This document shows positions 1 through 12,500 of a DNA stretch of 64,000 nucleotides, piece by piece (the first letter of the stretch is position 1; each line of letters opens with the position of its first letter). The notes under the pieces are model-generated. The model was not told where the DNA came from, made no database searches, and was given only the letters and a program-made list of their open reading frames with translations. Origin of the DNA: Sarcocystis neurona (lineage: Eukaryota; Apicomplexa; Conoidasida; Eucoccidiorida; Sarcocystidae); assembly GCA_000727475.1 (NCBI GenBank), contig KL647316.1:745623-809622 (forward strand), written 5' to 3'. Made by a program: the position numbers and the translations under genes.

Positions 1-309
1 CAGACAGACACACACATAGATATATATAGATATATGTGCATATATTATGTACCTACGCGTATACATGTGTATATATATATACATGTATATATATATACCA
101 CACTACTCCTCCACATGTATACAGCATCGTAGCCGTCCGGTGTGTTCACGTGCATGCGTCTGTGCTGATCCGTCCGTGAATATTTACATCTATGCGGCTG
201 ATAGACACAGATGTGTATACACATATATAGATAGGGACAGAATTAGACGTACATATATATACACACAGCGAACACGTGTACGAATATACATATATACACA
301 TGTATGGAT

Positions 310-700
310 ATAGCTACATATATATATATATATATACAGATATGTATATATGTAGATATAGATAAGTGTGTACATAGATGCACATCTAATACGCATATGA
401 GCGCATATGTGTATATAAGTAGCTAGACATATATATATATATATGTAGAGAGAGAAATAGACGCACACATACATGTATACACGGAACATATATACGAGTA
501 TAGGTATATGCACATATATAGATATAGCTAGAAATATATATATATATATATAGATAGAGATAGACGTATACATGGATATACACCTAATACATATATGGAT
601 GTAATGTACAAGTAGTTAGACCCAGATATATATATATATATATGTAGAGAGAGAGATAGATGTATACGTATATGTACATAGAAGTGACGTATATATATAT
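310..700 (+). repeat. Degenerate tandem array, unit about 110 bp
   Basis: Three to four imperfect units are visible. Each has 'tagctagacatatatata' or a variant, then 'gtagagagagaaatagacg' or a variant, then ACAT/TATG spacer sequence. Unit starts lie near 310, 420, 525 and 615. Confidence 0.55.
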
Positions 701-3700
701 ATATCCCTGTATATGTCCCTATATATATACCTATATATCTACCTATATATGTACACCAGTCGTCGTCGATGTGTCTAGAGTCTATTAGCCATATGACATA
801 AATAGAAGGGGGAGAAGGAAGCGACGGCGCCGAGTGACTGTTCGTGCGCCTCTCAGTCCTCCCCCCGCGCGCATGCACTTTTTAGAACTCCCTCTCCGTC
901 AGGCGAAGTGCGGATCGTTACGTTTTCTTCGTGCGGCTGCTGCTCGCGTGCCGGAGCACTGGCCAGTTGCCGCGTGTTTTTTTTGTCCACACCGTCGTGA
1001 AGCTGAGGAGGACGATCTGCTGCTGCTCGGCGTCCTCTGCAGCACCCGCTGCACTTCTGCGCATGCGTCCACAAACGACCCAGTGTGTGCCTCTATAGAG
1101 TTCCGTAGCTCCTTCTACCCAAGTTGGCCACACATATGCGAGTATCTCCTCTACACGTGTGCCTCTTCTTGTACTATAAATGTGCCCACGTCTGCACTGC
1201 TGCTGCCACAACTACAGATGCGTGGCATGCCTTCCACACAACGGCATATTTGTGACGCATGCAAGTCCCACCGCGTATGTCTACATGTGTCGTTGCTACG
1301 CACAGAAGTCCCAGCGTTCTTTCTGCAGAGCAGGCGGCGAACGTATGCCCTGCCCGCGTGCACATGCGTAGCTGTTTTCCTGCTGTCTCGGATCCGCAGC
1401 ATGTCTCATGCAGCCCTCCACCTTCTTTTTCTTCTTCGCTTTGCGTCGGGATCTTCTCGACACATGCGTCTTCGGCGTGGTCAACAACTTGCCACCAGTC
1501 TCGCAGCAGCACATGCGTTATATGTTCCCTGCGTTCTGCTGGCAGCAAAATGAGACACTTCTTTCCGTCCTCCGTTTCTTCACCGGCATGTGGGCAACAA
1601 CCGTTCTTTTCTTGTTCTCGACGTAGGCCCGCGCCCGCGCGCGCGTGTATTTATACAGCCGTTTCCTCTGGCTTTACACGGATGCCGACGCGCATGCGTG
1701 GGTGCGTGCCCGCACTCCTCGTTTTTGCGTGGGGTCCTGTTCGGCCGGTGCGCAAGTGTACAGCCGAGTCTGCAGACGTGTGTGAGATAGTCGTAGGAGG
1801 AAAATAGTGTGATGGCACTGCGGTGACTGGCTCTGCAGGCGGAGTCACTGGCTTCGGCGACAAAGACCCGGGGGAGCACTTTCTTCTCGCCTTCCCCAAC
1901 CTCTATGGCGCCGGCGGCAATGCCGTGCAAATGGCGAAGCGCCACTGCTCCTCTGCTGCTGCTGCTTCTGCGCCGTCCCCCCGCAACGGCATCGCACGAG
2001 GTCATGCTCAGCAGCAGCAGCAGAACCCTGCGCCGGGCCTGCAGTAGAGCCGTTCTGTGGACACCGGCATGGGAGGGAAGAAGAAGAAGAAACAGCAGCA
2101 GGCCGCAGCAGCTGCAGCAGCAGGAGGCAGCAAGAGCAGCAACAGGAGCAGCAGTAGGACCTGTTGCACACACACAACCCGCAGACACACGTGTGTGTGG
2201 GGCGCAAGCTTCTCCTGTGTCTGTGCGGGCCGCCACGTGTGGAAGGCGCAGAGATGCAGCACCGTCTCTCCAGGAGAGTTTGGCCGGCGCGGTCCGGCTG
2301 TTGTTGTGTGCTGCAGGTCTGCGTCGCCTCCCCGTCTTGTCTACGAAGACTTCAATGCAAAGAAACACCCACGTGTGCTCTCAGTTCGAGCCGCAAATTT
2401 TTCTCCTCGCCGCACAGGACACCTTCACTGGATAATACGGCGGGTACACATGTGTGTGTCTGTCTGTATACACTTTATTTTCTCTGTCTCTCTGCACTCT
2501 TCTGTTGTGGTGTAGTAGCGCCACCTTTGTTGTATGTATCGCCTTGTTGTCTGGGGAGGAGTTGACGTGGCAAGAGACAGGCGACGCAGTGCGCAAGAGG
2601 TGGAAAGTAAAATTTCTTCTTCCGTATAAATAACACAGATATTGCACGCATGCGTCCTCTTGCGAAGACGCCTCCGCCTGCACCCGCTGCAGCTGGCGAT
2701 GCTGCCGCTGCTCCTACGCAGCTGCTGATCCAGCCGCTGCTCGTGAGAGGGTACGTCACTCCCTGCAATGATCAGGCGTCGACGTGCGTACGCGCAGTTG
2801 CCTGTTTGTTCCACCTCTGCCTTCATAGGCATGTGCAATAAAAACGTAGACAAGCATGCTCAGTTGTCTTCGTGTCTCACGCATGTACATACATCTGTAC
2901 GGCGGTCGTTGCCCTCCTCCCTTCCAGGCCGACACACCTGAGGCGGACTATGCGTTCGCGCAACCGGTTTGCTTAACTACCTCTTTGACGGAGCTGCCTC
3001 TGCATGGGACGTAGGGGAAGAGCGCTTGCCGCTCGGCTGCACGTCTTTCCCGTCGGCCCTCTGTGGGCAGATACGTCGTGTGGGTGAGACGTCGTGAAGC
3101 GTCACGAAGCTCTCACACAGCCACTGCGGATGGAGGTGTCCTTGCGCGGCGCAGCGCGATCCGATCGCGAAGAAAGACCGGGTCGCTTGACACGGCGGGC
3201 CAGCTCTGGAGAGAGAGAGACGGAAAAATTTCTATCTCCGTTTCTGTGTGTAGCGAAGCCTCCACGAGGGGCACGTATTTGCACAGACATACACTCCGCA
3301 CAGGCACACGCCGCCAACAGACACATCGCTTCCTCTCTCTGTACTGGTGTATGGGTGCGTAGGTCTGCGTCCAACTTTTCCTTGTGTGTCTGTGTGCGTC
3401 TCGGAGGGACCTAGTAGTATGCGAAGACCGGATGCAGCGCGTGCTACACGTAGAAGCAAATAAGCGTGGGTTGACTCGCTCGTGTGCGACCACTTGATTG
3501 CGCTCGCTAGGAACAGGCAAGCTAGCGTCCATAGATAGGACCGTGCTGCTGAATGTAAGACGTGCTCGGCCACGTGGAGAGAGTCTTCACGAACATGGAG
3601 ATACATTCCCTGCCTCCACAAGGAGAGCACCGGATGGTGTAGTACTCGACACATTATCGCTTCTCAGCACGAGGAAATCGCTATGACAAGACGAAACCGT

Positions 3701-5049
3701 GCGGAACACCGCCTCACGACTTGTCGAACGGTGAATCGGACAAATCGACGCCTTCGAAGGTCCAGTCACACACCCAGAGAAAACCGCACGCAGAGTGGAG
3801 GCACACACACGTACACACGTGACATACCAGCACGTACTGTCAAGAACGTGAGTGAGTTGTAACACCGTGTCACCGTGTGGTAGCAACACCTCGACAAAAG
3901 GAGAGCGGCCCGCACATATTCGCGAGGTCTTGGCGTGTCTATGTGGGGAGCAGACATCGCACGAATCGCTTAGATGTACAGACGTGCATGCAGGAACTGT
4001 GCGGCTGTTCACGCCGTACGCCGTGCTGCATGCCGCTGCTCAATGCTGCTGCGGATGCTGCGACTTTTCAACTGCCGCATTCCACCCGTCCAAAGCAAAC
4101 GCTGCTTCTGCTGGGGGTGCCGGGTGCGCGACACACGGCAGCGTCTTTCCTAGCATCCTGCAGCTTCCTGAGTGTACCCGGACTCTGGTGAGATCCCCTG
4201 GGGGGGTTACTGAGTCTGCCCGTGCTGGTGCTGCTGGTGCTATTTCCGTAAGATGATGCACGGATCCATTTAACGCGCCAAATGTAAAGCGAGGGCTAAT
4301 TCTGCAGCATGTATATATATATATATATATATATGTACATGTACATACATATACGTGTGTATCTATATCTGCAGAGAGTTATGTAACGAAAAGAATGCAA
4401 AGACGAAGCCTGCATGAGCATACGCATGTAGATACGTGTAAACAAAGACGTATGTAGTCACATTAAGTACACACGTATAGACAGGGTCGCGCAGAAACGT
4501 GCTGTGTCGCAGAATCAGTTGAAACGCAGGAACGGTACTGCTGTCCTCGTCCTACTACTCTTCTTCTTTATCACCTTTATCGCGGCAGATTTTGCCCAAG
4601 ACCCGCTGCCGCAGCCCGGACGCTGCCTGCCGCACCACCAGACGGACTGACTGCACCACGATAACTCAGCGTCAGACGCGCCGCCGGCCCTTCTGTGCAT
4701 GCGTGGCGGCAGCAGCACCAGCAGCATTACCGAGCTCATAAGCGAAGACGAAAATCATTCTATAACGTCATTGCCTTTTGCACGTGTCACAACTATATAC
4801 GAATACATATACGTGTACGAATGTGTATGACCGTTTTTCCTGCTACGCCTGCACGTACACATATATACACGTATACACACGTACACATATACATACATAC
4901 GTGTACATATAACGATATAGATAGATAGATGCACGAGCACGTGGTAGTCTTCCATTGAGCATCAGGTATAGTTATCTACGTAGGCGTTCCACTACAGCAG
5001 CTACATATATAGAGATATATGCATACATATATAAAATATACGCGGCCCC

Positions 5050-6165
5050 TCCAAAACAGCTGCTGTCGCAGCAGGAAAATCCCGCTGTCGTCTGCTCCCT
5101 TTCCTTTTACGCGTACAGTTCACCACCGTATGTACTACAGTTTCCCGTGCTGCTCCCGCCAAGTCACACGAAGTCCTGCGCCAGGAGACTGAGTCAGCGC
5201 TGGGGCTTCTCAGCTTTGCTGCTGTGGAGAAGACCGCTGCTGCTGCTCGCGCGTGAAGCTGCAGTGGTCGGCACACAGCCGCTGTACAATTCGATGTTGC
5301 TGCTCCGGATACTTCGCCTGCCGGGGCACTGGTCTTTTATCACGCATGCCGCCTGCTGCTTTTGCAGCATCCGTGACTCCCTGCTGCAAAAACAGATGCT
5401 CCTACTGCAATGCCCCGCTGCAAACCCACTTGTTTCGTTCATGTGAGACTGCCGCAGTCGCTGCTGAAACGGCTTCAGCGCCGGCTGCCGCCGTCGCTTC
5501 CGCCTCCGACGGCGGCTTCTGCTGCTGCTCCTGGTGACGCCTTGTACGTACGCCATTGTAATGCTGCTGCTGCTGCTGTGCATCGACTGCTGTGCTTTGG
5601 CGTCTGCTCCTGCTGCTGCCGCGGCGTCGATTGCTATGTTTCGGCGTCCGCTACTGCTGCTGCCACGGCTCTCGGATTGCGCTTGCGGCCCGTGTTGCCG
5701 CTGCTGGTGTTCCAGCAGTTGCTACCCCTGCTGCGCTGCTGTCTCCGCGGAAACAGCAGCTGCTGCAGATGGTGGTGGCACAGCTGCTTTATCGTCCAAG
5801 GTGTCGCGATATGTGACTGAACGCAAGCATTTCTCACCCCCGCATGCAAAGATGATAAGGCACCCTGTAACTCGGCGGTGCACGTGTTGCTGCGCGGCCG
5901 TCTCTTCTGTGTGGACTACGGCAGTATGGACGCTGCTGCTTTGCTGCGAACGGCACTTTGCGCGCCTCTTTTGTGGTGCTGCTGCTCTGTTGGTGCTTCT
6001 GGTGGAACTCCGGCTCAGATGCTCTCCTCCAAGCCGCGCTGCAGGAGCTCCTCGCTTCTGCCAATGCTGCTGCGCTGCTCTTGTGTTGCTGCTGCCTGCC
6101 GCCTTGCTGTTGCTGCACTGCTGCTGCGCTGTTCAAGTCGCTCTTTGTCCTGCAGCAGCGGGAGC
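5050..6165 (+). repeat. CTG-rich tract 3' of the 5-phosphatase stop
   Basis: Interrupted CTG/GCTGCT runs on the plus strand, which read as CAG on the sense strand of the neighbouring gene. The tract ends right at the stop codon at 6168. Long Leu/Cys/Ala frames on both strands are products of the repeat. Confidence 0.7.
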
Positions 6166-6167
6166 CC

Positions 6168-6298
6168 CTACGAAGGCGCGTGTTGCGAGGCGCATGCAGC
6201 AACGGACAGAACAGGCGGCACTGCGTAGAACGGGTCCAAGGGAAAACACTCCATGCAACACGCCACTGGGCTGTGATCGCTAGCATTCAGAAAATTGC
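6168..6298 (-). CDS. 5-phosphatase exon 10 (SDHSPV and stop)
   Basis: The acceptor TATTGCAG|GC joins in phase 1 to give SNFLNASDHSPVACC, with the catalytic Asp-His pair of the family SDH.PV motif at residues 1188-1189. About 30 further residues lead to TAG. The protein therefore ends right after the catalytic domain, with no C-terminal ASH, RhoGAP or SAC extension. Confidence 0.88.
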
Positions 6299-9200
6299 CT
6301 GCAATACAGAACAGGACAAATATACATATACGTATATTCATGGAAACACATACAAAACAGAAAGACAAAGACGCACACACGTGTATATATATATATATAT
6401 ATACACATCAAACAGGAAGGCCCACACGCATACATGTATATATATATATATATATGTATTTTCCCATGTGTACGTAACTACGTACATCGGCATAAAGCGT
6501 GCAAACAGATAGTACTCCAGGCTCGAGCAGGTACAAACACATCTGCCTACCTCTACAGTGTTTAGAAAGACAAAATAAACACGAATGGGCATGTCTGAAA
6601 AAGACNNNNNNNNNNNNNNNNNNNNNNNNNNNNNNNNNNNNNNNNNNNNNNNNNNNNNNNNNNNNNNNNNNNNNNNNNNNNNNNNNNNNNNNNNNNNNNN
6701 NNNNNNNNNNNNNNNNNNNNNNNNNNNNNNNNNNNNNNNNNNNNNNNNNNNNNNNNNNNNNNNNNNNNNNNNNNNNNNNNNNNNNNNNNNNNNNNNNNNN
6801 NNNNNNNNNNNNNNNNNNNNNNNNNNNNNNNNNNNNNNNNNNNNNNNNNNNNNNNNNNNNNNNNNNNNNNNNNNNNNNNNNNNNNNNNNNNNNNNNNNNN
6901 NNNNNNNNNNNNNNNNNNNNNNNNNNNNNNNNNNNNNNNNNNNNNNNNNNNNNNNNNNNNNNNNNNNNNNNNNNNNNNNNNNNNNNNNNNNNNNNNNNNN
7001 NNNNNNNNNNNNNNNNNNNAAAAAAAATAACAAATCTATGCAGGTGCGGCATTAGGCATACACAAAGCACACATCTATCTCCTGAGACGTTAGGATGAGC
7101 GGTTTTTGAAGCCACGCCTACTCGATTTGCAGGAAAAACGAACGGCCGTGTGTGCGGGTGTGTGTAGGTGTCCCCACGTCCAGTGCAAGTAATTTTTGCA
7201 ATTCGAAAAGTTTGTCCTCCACCCGGCGGGGCAGACTCCGATACCGTAATTGCCAAAAAAAAAAATCTGTCTCTTTCCACGCAGAAGCATGAGACGACAC
7301 TGGAAAGACGCGGCGTCTGGTGACAACACAGGACGGACGTTGCTGCAGCGTTATATTTACGTCACATGTCACGCTGCATCTTGGTCAGTCCACACATGTA
7401 TAGACGCATGCTACATATACATATAAATATATATCTATATATATATATGCATACATACATACATATCGGTGTATAGGGAGGGATAAATGGCAAGCCAAGT
7501 CACTGAGAAGCTCCCACCAAAGCCGCTTCCGGTGAACTCAGACTTCTCAAACGGCAGACTGTCTCTGCGCATCCGCAGAACACTCTCCACAAGTTCTGCA
7601 GGTGAGTGTGTGTACAGACGTCCCCTCACGACGCATGCACCAGTAGTTAATCTTCCGTCCCGTATATACAGCTATATGAACTTTTCATATGTTATGCGCG
7701 TGTGTGTATACCTACTTCCTCCCACCACGCATGCACCAGTACTGGAACCACCGTCCCACACACACGTATATACACATACATATATACATGTACATGTATA
7801 TATATATATATACATGTGAATTCGAATAGATAGAAATAGGAGTGTCGACTGTCAAGTCATATTCCGGGAAGAAAGAACGAAGTACTGAGATAGTCGCACG
7901 CGTGTGGTGATTCCTTCCTGGCGGTTGAGTCCAGACAACAGCTGCATGCACTTGCAAGAAAATCAGCGGGCGCTTCCCCAGCGTCCACCCAGAGCGCGAG
8001 CGTGCAAAAGTGCCAAGACGCATCTGCAGCGCTGCATGCTGCATGCGCCCAGGCAAGCAGACCGCACTCATCGACAGTCCGCATGCAACGGGGAGAGGCG
8101 CAGATTTGCATGCAACTGGAGATTTCCCTTCTCCAGTCGTTGCACGCGAGAAGCATAAATGCATGTATCTTGTATAGACGCTTCTGAGCGCGAAAGTCCA
8201 CTACACACGCCGCCGCCGCTGCGAAGCTAACTCACGAGAGATAAAAGAGTCTGGCACACGCATGCGCGAGAACCGTGGCGGGCAGGTAGACACTTGCAAA
8301 GCACCGCCTGCAACATCTAGTGCGTGGGAGTCTCGCCGGGACAGGCAGGAACGCAGCGGGAGATTTGAGTCTTTGTCTGCATGCTAGAGGCGTGCATCAC
8401 ACGTACGCTGTTATCAGCTGCGTGTCGTAAAAAGAGAGCAAAAAAACGGGGTGTAGTAGATGCAGAGGTCTACTGCGCGGGTCCTCATGGAACGCACAGC
8501 TCTTCGAATAAGTCTGCGTTAAAACGCCTGCTCATCAAGGACACTGGCATGCAGGACTCGACGAAGAGAAGATCATTAGAGGCTCTTATTCTTTGGTAGC
8601 ACGGAAGTACACAGTCTCAGTATGAATGGTTAATATGTGGACAGGGCACCACCGGTCTGCGCATGCACGCGGAAAAAATGCGTCACGAGTGAGATTCCTT
8701 TCCGCTTGCACGCGAAGAGAAAGCCTAGCGAAGGTGCGTTCGGATCAGTAGAAACACCGGGAAAAGAACGAGCAACAGCGTCTCGGAAAGCAAGAAAAGA
8801 ACTGCGGGGATTTCTTACTAGGCTCCTCAGGCATCGCAGCGTAGTACATGCCGTTCTGGATCCGCAGCAGCGACCGCAGCTCGGGAAGAGACCACTTAAA
8901 CACCCGGTCGGTCCACTGCAGCAGGAGTCGCAGCAGAATCGCCAGCAGTCGCAGCAGCATAAGCAGCAGTTGCATCACGGGAAAAACATTCGCGACAGCA
9001 GCGTGATTATTGACGTAGCAGCAGCAGGAGTGGCAGCAGCAGCAGAGACCGCAGCGCGGCAAAGTAAGAAAAGCAGCCCGAGCAGCGACGACACAGGCAC
9101 CACCAACAATAGCAGCAGCGCAGCAGCAGCAGCCCACAAAGCAACGGCAGCCCACACAGCAACAGCGGCATGCGCAGCAGCAGCGGCACGCGCAGCAACA

Positions 9201-9469
9201 GCGGCACGCGCAGCAACAGCGGCACGCGCAGCAACAGCGGCATGCGCAGCAACAGCGGCACGCGCAGCAGTAGCGGCATGCGCAGCAACAGCGGCACGCG
9301 CAGCAGCAGCGGCACGCGCAGCAACAGCGGCACGCGCAGCAGCAGCGGCACGCGCAGCAGCGCGGCACGCGCAGCAGCAGCAGCAAGCGCAGCAGCAGCG
9401 GCACGCGCAGCAGCAGCGGCACGCGCAGCAGCAGCGGCACGCGCAGCAGCAGCGGCACGCGCAGCAGCA

Positions 9470-9504
<35 letters not shown>

Positions 9505-12500
9505 AGCAGCAAGCGCAGCAGCAGCAGCAAGCGCAGCAGCGGCACGAGCACAGGCTCACGAGCAGCGGGGGCAGCAGCAGTGGGAGCCGGAGCAGTGGCA
9601 GCAGCAGCAGTAATCCAGATGCAGCACGAGCAGCACCGGCACAGCGTCAGAATTAGGAACACAGGCAGCAACAAGTTCTTCTCGCTTGCAGTACCACATG
9701 CCTTTTTGCACGTGTCGAAGGAAAGGGCAGGCGGCCTTCGACTGATGCATGCACATAAGCTTCGGAAGAATACACAGGGTTCTATGGCTCGTCACACGGG
9801 CGCATGCGGCGAGTGAAAAGGCGCAATGCCGCTCCTTTGATTCAATCAGGACTGCGTTCAGCGTGCCCCTATTCTATATCGGGCAACCCGCGGACTGACT
9901 ACTCCCTGAATTTCGCAGTGGCAGAGATCCCTCGCGGACGACGCAGGCCAAGCGTCTCCATAGAAAGAGCGACACATGTACACATGTGCACACCTGTTAA
10001 TATGTACCGCATATACCTACAAAGATATGTGTCTGGGGCATGCCCAGAAAAAAAAGTACGCATATACGCGTATGTGCGCGCGTCTGTCTATGTATAGATA
10101 GACAGACAGATAGATAAGCATACGTTCTATGTAATGTATATACATATAGAGAGAGAGGAGAGAGAGGAGGAGAAACACAAGGAGAGATTCGAAGCGCGTG
10201 AAACACAGAAACGCAAATTTGACGGTCGACGCGCTGAGGACGCCTGTGCAGCTGCAGTTGCACCCTACCGAGGCCCAACCACCTTCAGCGTCAAAGTTCG
10301 CATATATATACGCATGCACGCGACCAAGCGGAGACGCAGAAATATTGGCTACCACACACATACACACAGACATATGTTCTCACATACCCCGCGCACAAGG
10401 GTTGTCCCTCTCTATCTCGCTACACTTCCGCGAAACACGCGATACAGAGAATTCGCACATGCAGGCTTGTTGCTAACGTCTTACCCAGCAGCGTATATGT
10501 GTGTGTGTGTGTCTACTTGGATCTTAAGGTAGAAAAGTGGACACGCAGCCGTATCTTAGTGGATACCTCTCTCTCTCTCTCAATACGTAGATGGAAATAG
10601 ACGCAACATATACGTTGTGTGTGTGCGTACACAAGGGGACAGACGTGCGCGCGCCCAGGTGGTGCTCAAGTAATACATCGACAAACGAAATACGACTCTA
10701 CCTACGTGCACGTATACATATACACATACGTGTGTGTCTATAAAATCTCTATGTGCACCACTCCACCCGTACATATATATGTATGTTTACACGTGTATGC
10801 GTACGTCTAATACAGATACACGACACGGACCTATCCACTCCTCCATATGTCTACATCTATGTCTATTGCGAATATAGAAACTCTATAGCCATCTACCTAT
10901 TTGTACATATATATATGTATATACATACCCACGTACATCTAGTATGCAAAATATATATGCAGCGCTCTGCCGGTCCAAATATATATGTATGTCTAGTCCT
11001 GAAACTCTGTAATCAATACTCTATCTGTACATACTCATATATACATGTACATATATATCTGTTCAGTGTTGAAAACGTGTGTACGGCTCTCTACCTGTAC
11101 CCATATATATATATATATATATATGTATGTAGCTATATTATTACATGTTGATCGAGGTCTGAAGACGTCTGCGTGTAGTTGCATTCAAAAATATAGGAAG
11201 AACTCGTACAAAGGGCGGGTTCGGCAGCGGAACCTGTGCGCATAGCCAGGTGTCCTGCATACTGTGTAAGTCATGTGTGTGCACATGTGTGCACTTGTAT
11301 TCACATATTTCCGTATATATATATATATACACACGTGGAGCGAGCCGCGGGGACGGGCGTCCGTCCACGAGGCGTCTGCACCTGTTTCCTAGAGTCGCTG
11401 ATGTATGCACCTGCTTGCTGCGCGGCCTACGCCCGACTGCATGCGCACCCGCGTGACGGCATACGCTACATTCCTCTCTTTTCCACACGCCGCAGGTTCG
11501 CACGAAAAAGTCGTAGCTTCTTTGCGGTCACGGCGTGCGCCGCTACGCGCACGCGTCAGGGCACAAGGCGTTTTAGTCCGCTGCATATTATCCCCATGCA
11601 TGCGCTCCGTCGTCGGACTTCTCAAGAGACGGCACACGCGCGCATGTGAAGCCTCGGTGTGTGTGCTGAAGCGCGGCGTGCAACGACGCATGCAGTCACA
11701 CGCGCAGGCAAAGGCATACACGTTGTACGCAAACACAATACGAACATACACATACATGTGTTCAGGAGATACAGGCAGGCATACGTACGTACATAAACTT
11801 GCATATCTACAAGCCCGCATACCTACATCTGCACGTCTATATCTATATCTATATCCATCTATATATATACATATATATACAAGACATACAACCACGCGTA
11901 TACCTGTATGCGCATGAGTGTTTCGGTACATACGCAAGGACCGAGGCAGACGGCTGGGTAGTTGTAGACAGGTGCCTAGGTCGGAAGAACAGCGGCGGCG
12001 GCTCTCAGGTATGGCTAGGCGGAGGAGGCGACTCTCTCCGCTGGCGACCGAGCTACAGGCAGCAAGCCGCCGACTATGCGCGGCGTACCGAAGGAACGCG
12101 GTCTTCCTGGTGACGGCCTTTGTACCACTTCACGGTGTACTTGGTTTGGTATTCTTTTTCTGGCCAGTGCGGGTTGCTGACGTTCACCGCGGGACGGCCG
12201 TCTGCTTTCTTGTAGGTCGGCGGGAAAGTGACCGGTGCCTCTTCGAAGCCCTGCGGTGCAGTGCACGCGGGGCAGCAGCACACACAGAGACACACACGGG
12301 AATTCTACACGTCTTCCCCGCTGCTTATTCCCACTCTCCCCCTGTCATTATTCCCTCTGTCCTGCTGCTCTGTGTTTGTGGCTCGCCGGGAAACAAGGCG
12401 CCAGTAGACACAGCGGGAAAACCGAAGAACACAGCTGCAACAGACTGCAGCAAGCTATCCTCGACGATGCGGAAGCGGCGACACGCCCGCGTGCTGGCGT

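Larger units (their letters stand above)
1..6167. other. Repeat-rich DNA downstream of the 5-phosphatase; no gene recognised
   Basis: 1-780 is TA/CA-rich with short tandem units. 830-2430 is GC-richer with many overlapping low-complexity frames and a CAG block near 2090-2160. 2600-4260 is less repetitive, but I recognise no protein motif in any frame. 4310-5045 is TA/ACAT-rich, and 5050-6165 is CTG-rich. The frames encode Cys/Leu/Ala/Gln runs typical of repeat translation. Confidence 0.6.
6299..8818 (-). other. 5-phosphatase intron 9 content
   Basis: Holds TA-rich blocks (6380-6460, 7400-7470, 7760-7830) and the N gap. It also has a duplicated segment (about 7610-7665 and 7715-7770, sharing 'acgcatgcaccagtа' apart from local changes) and a relatively unique GC-balanced stretch at 7840-8620 in which I recognise no gene. 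Confidence 0.5.
8916..12088 (-). other. 5-phosphatase intron 8 content
   Basis: Besides the CAG minisatellite and the TA array, 9650-10560 and 11220-11780 are less repetitive. Short open frames there (for example at 9804-10097 and 11405-11917, plus) show no recognisable domain. No splice-consistent 5-phosphatase motif is missing, so this is treated as intron. Confidence 0.5.

Noticed and set aside
7487..7629. Minus-strand frame LVESVLRMRRDSLPFEK as an extra 5-phosphatase exon
   Set aside because: It would join exon 9 in phase, but it lacks the SDH.PV motif. Direct joining of exon 9 to exon 10 gives the family sequence without it.
8745..9674. Long open frames on both strands (309-339 codons) over the CAG minisatellite
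   Set aside because: All frames stay open because the repeat lacks stop trimers. The translations are pure Ala/Gln/Leu/Cys runs, and the true exon 9 of the 5-phosphatase starts where the repeat ends.
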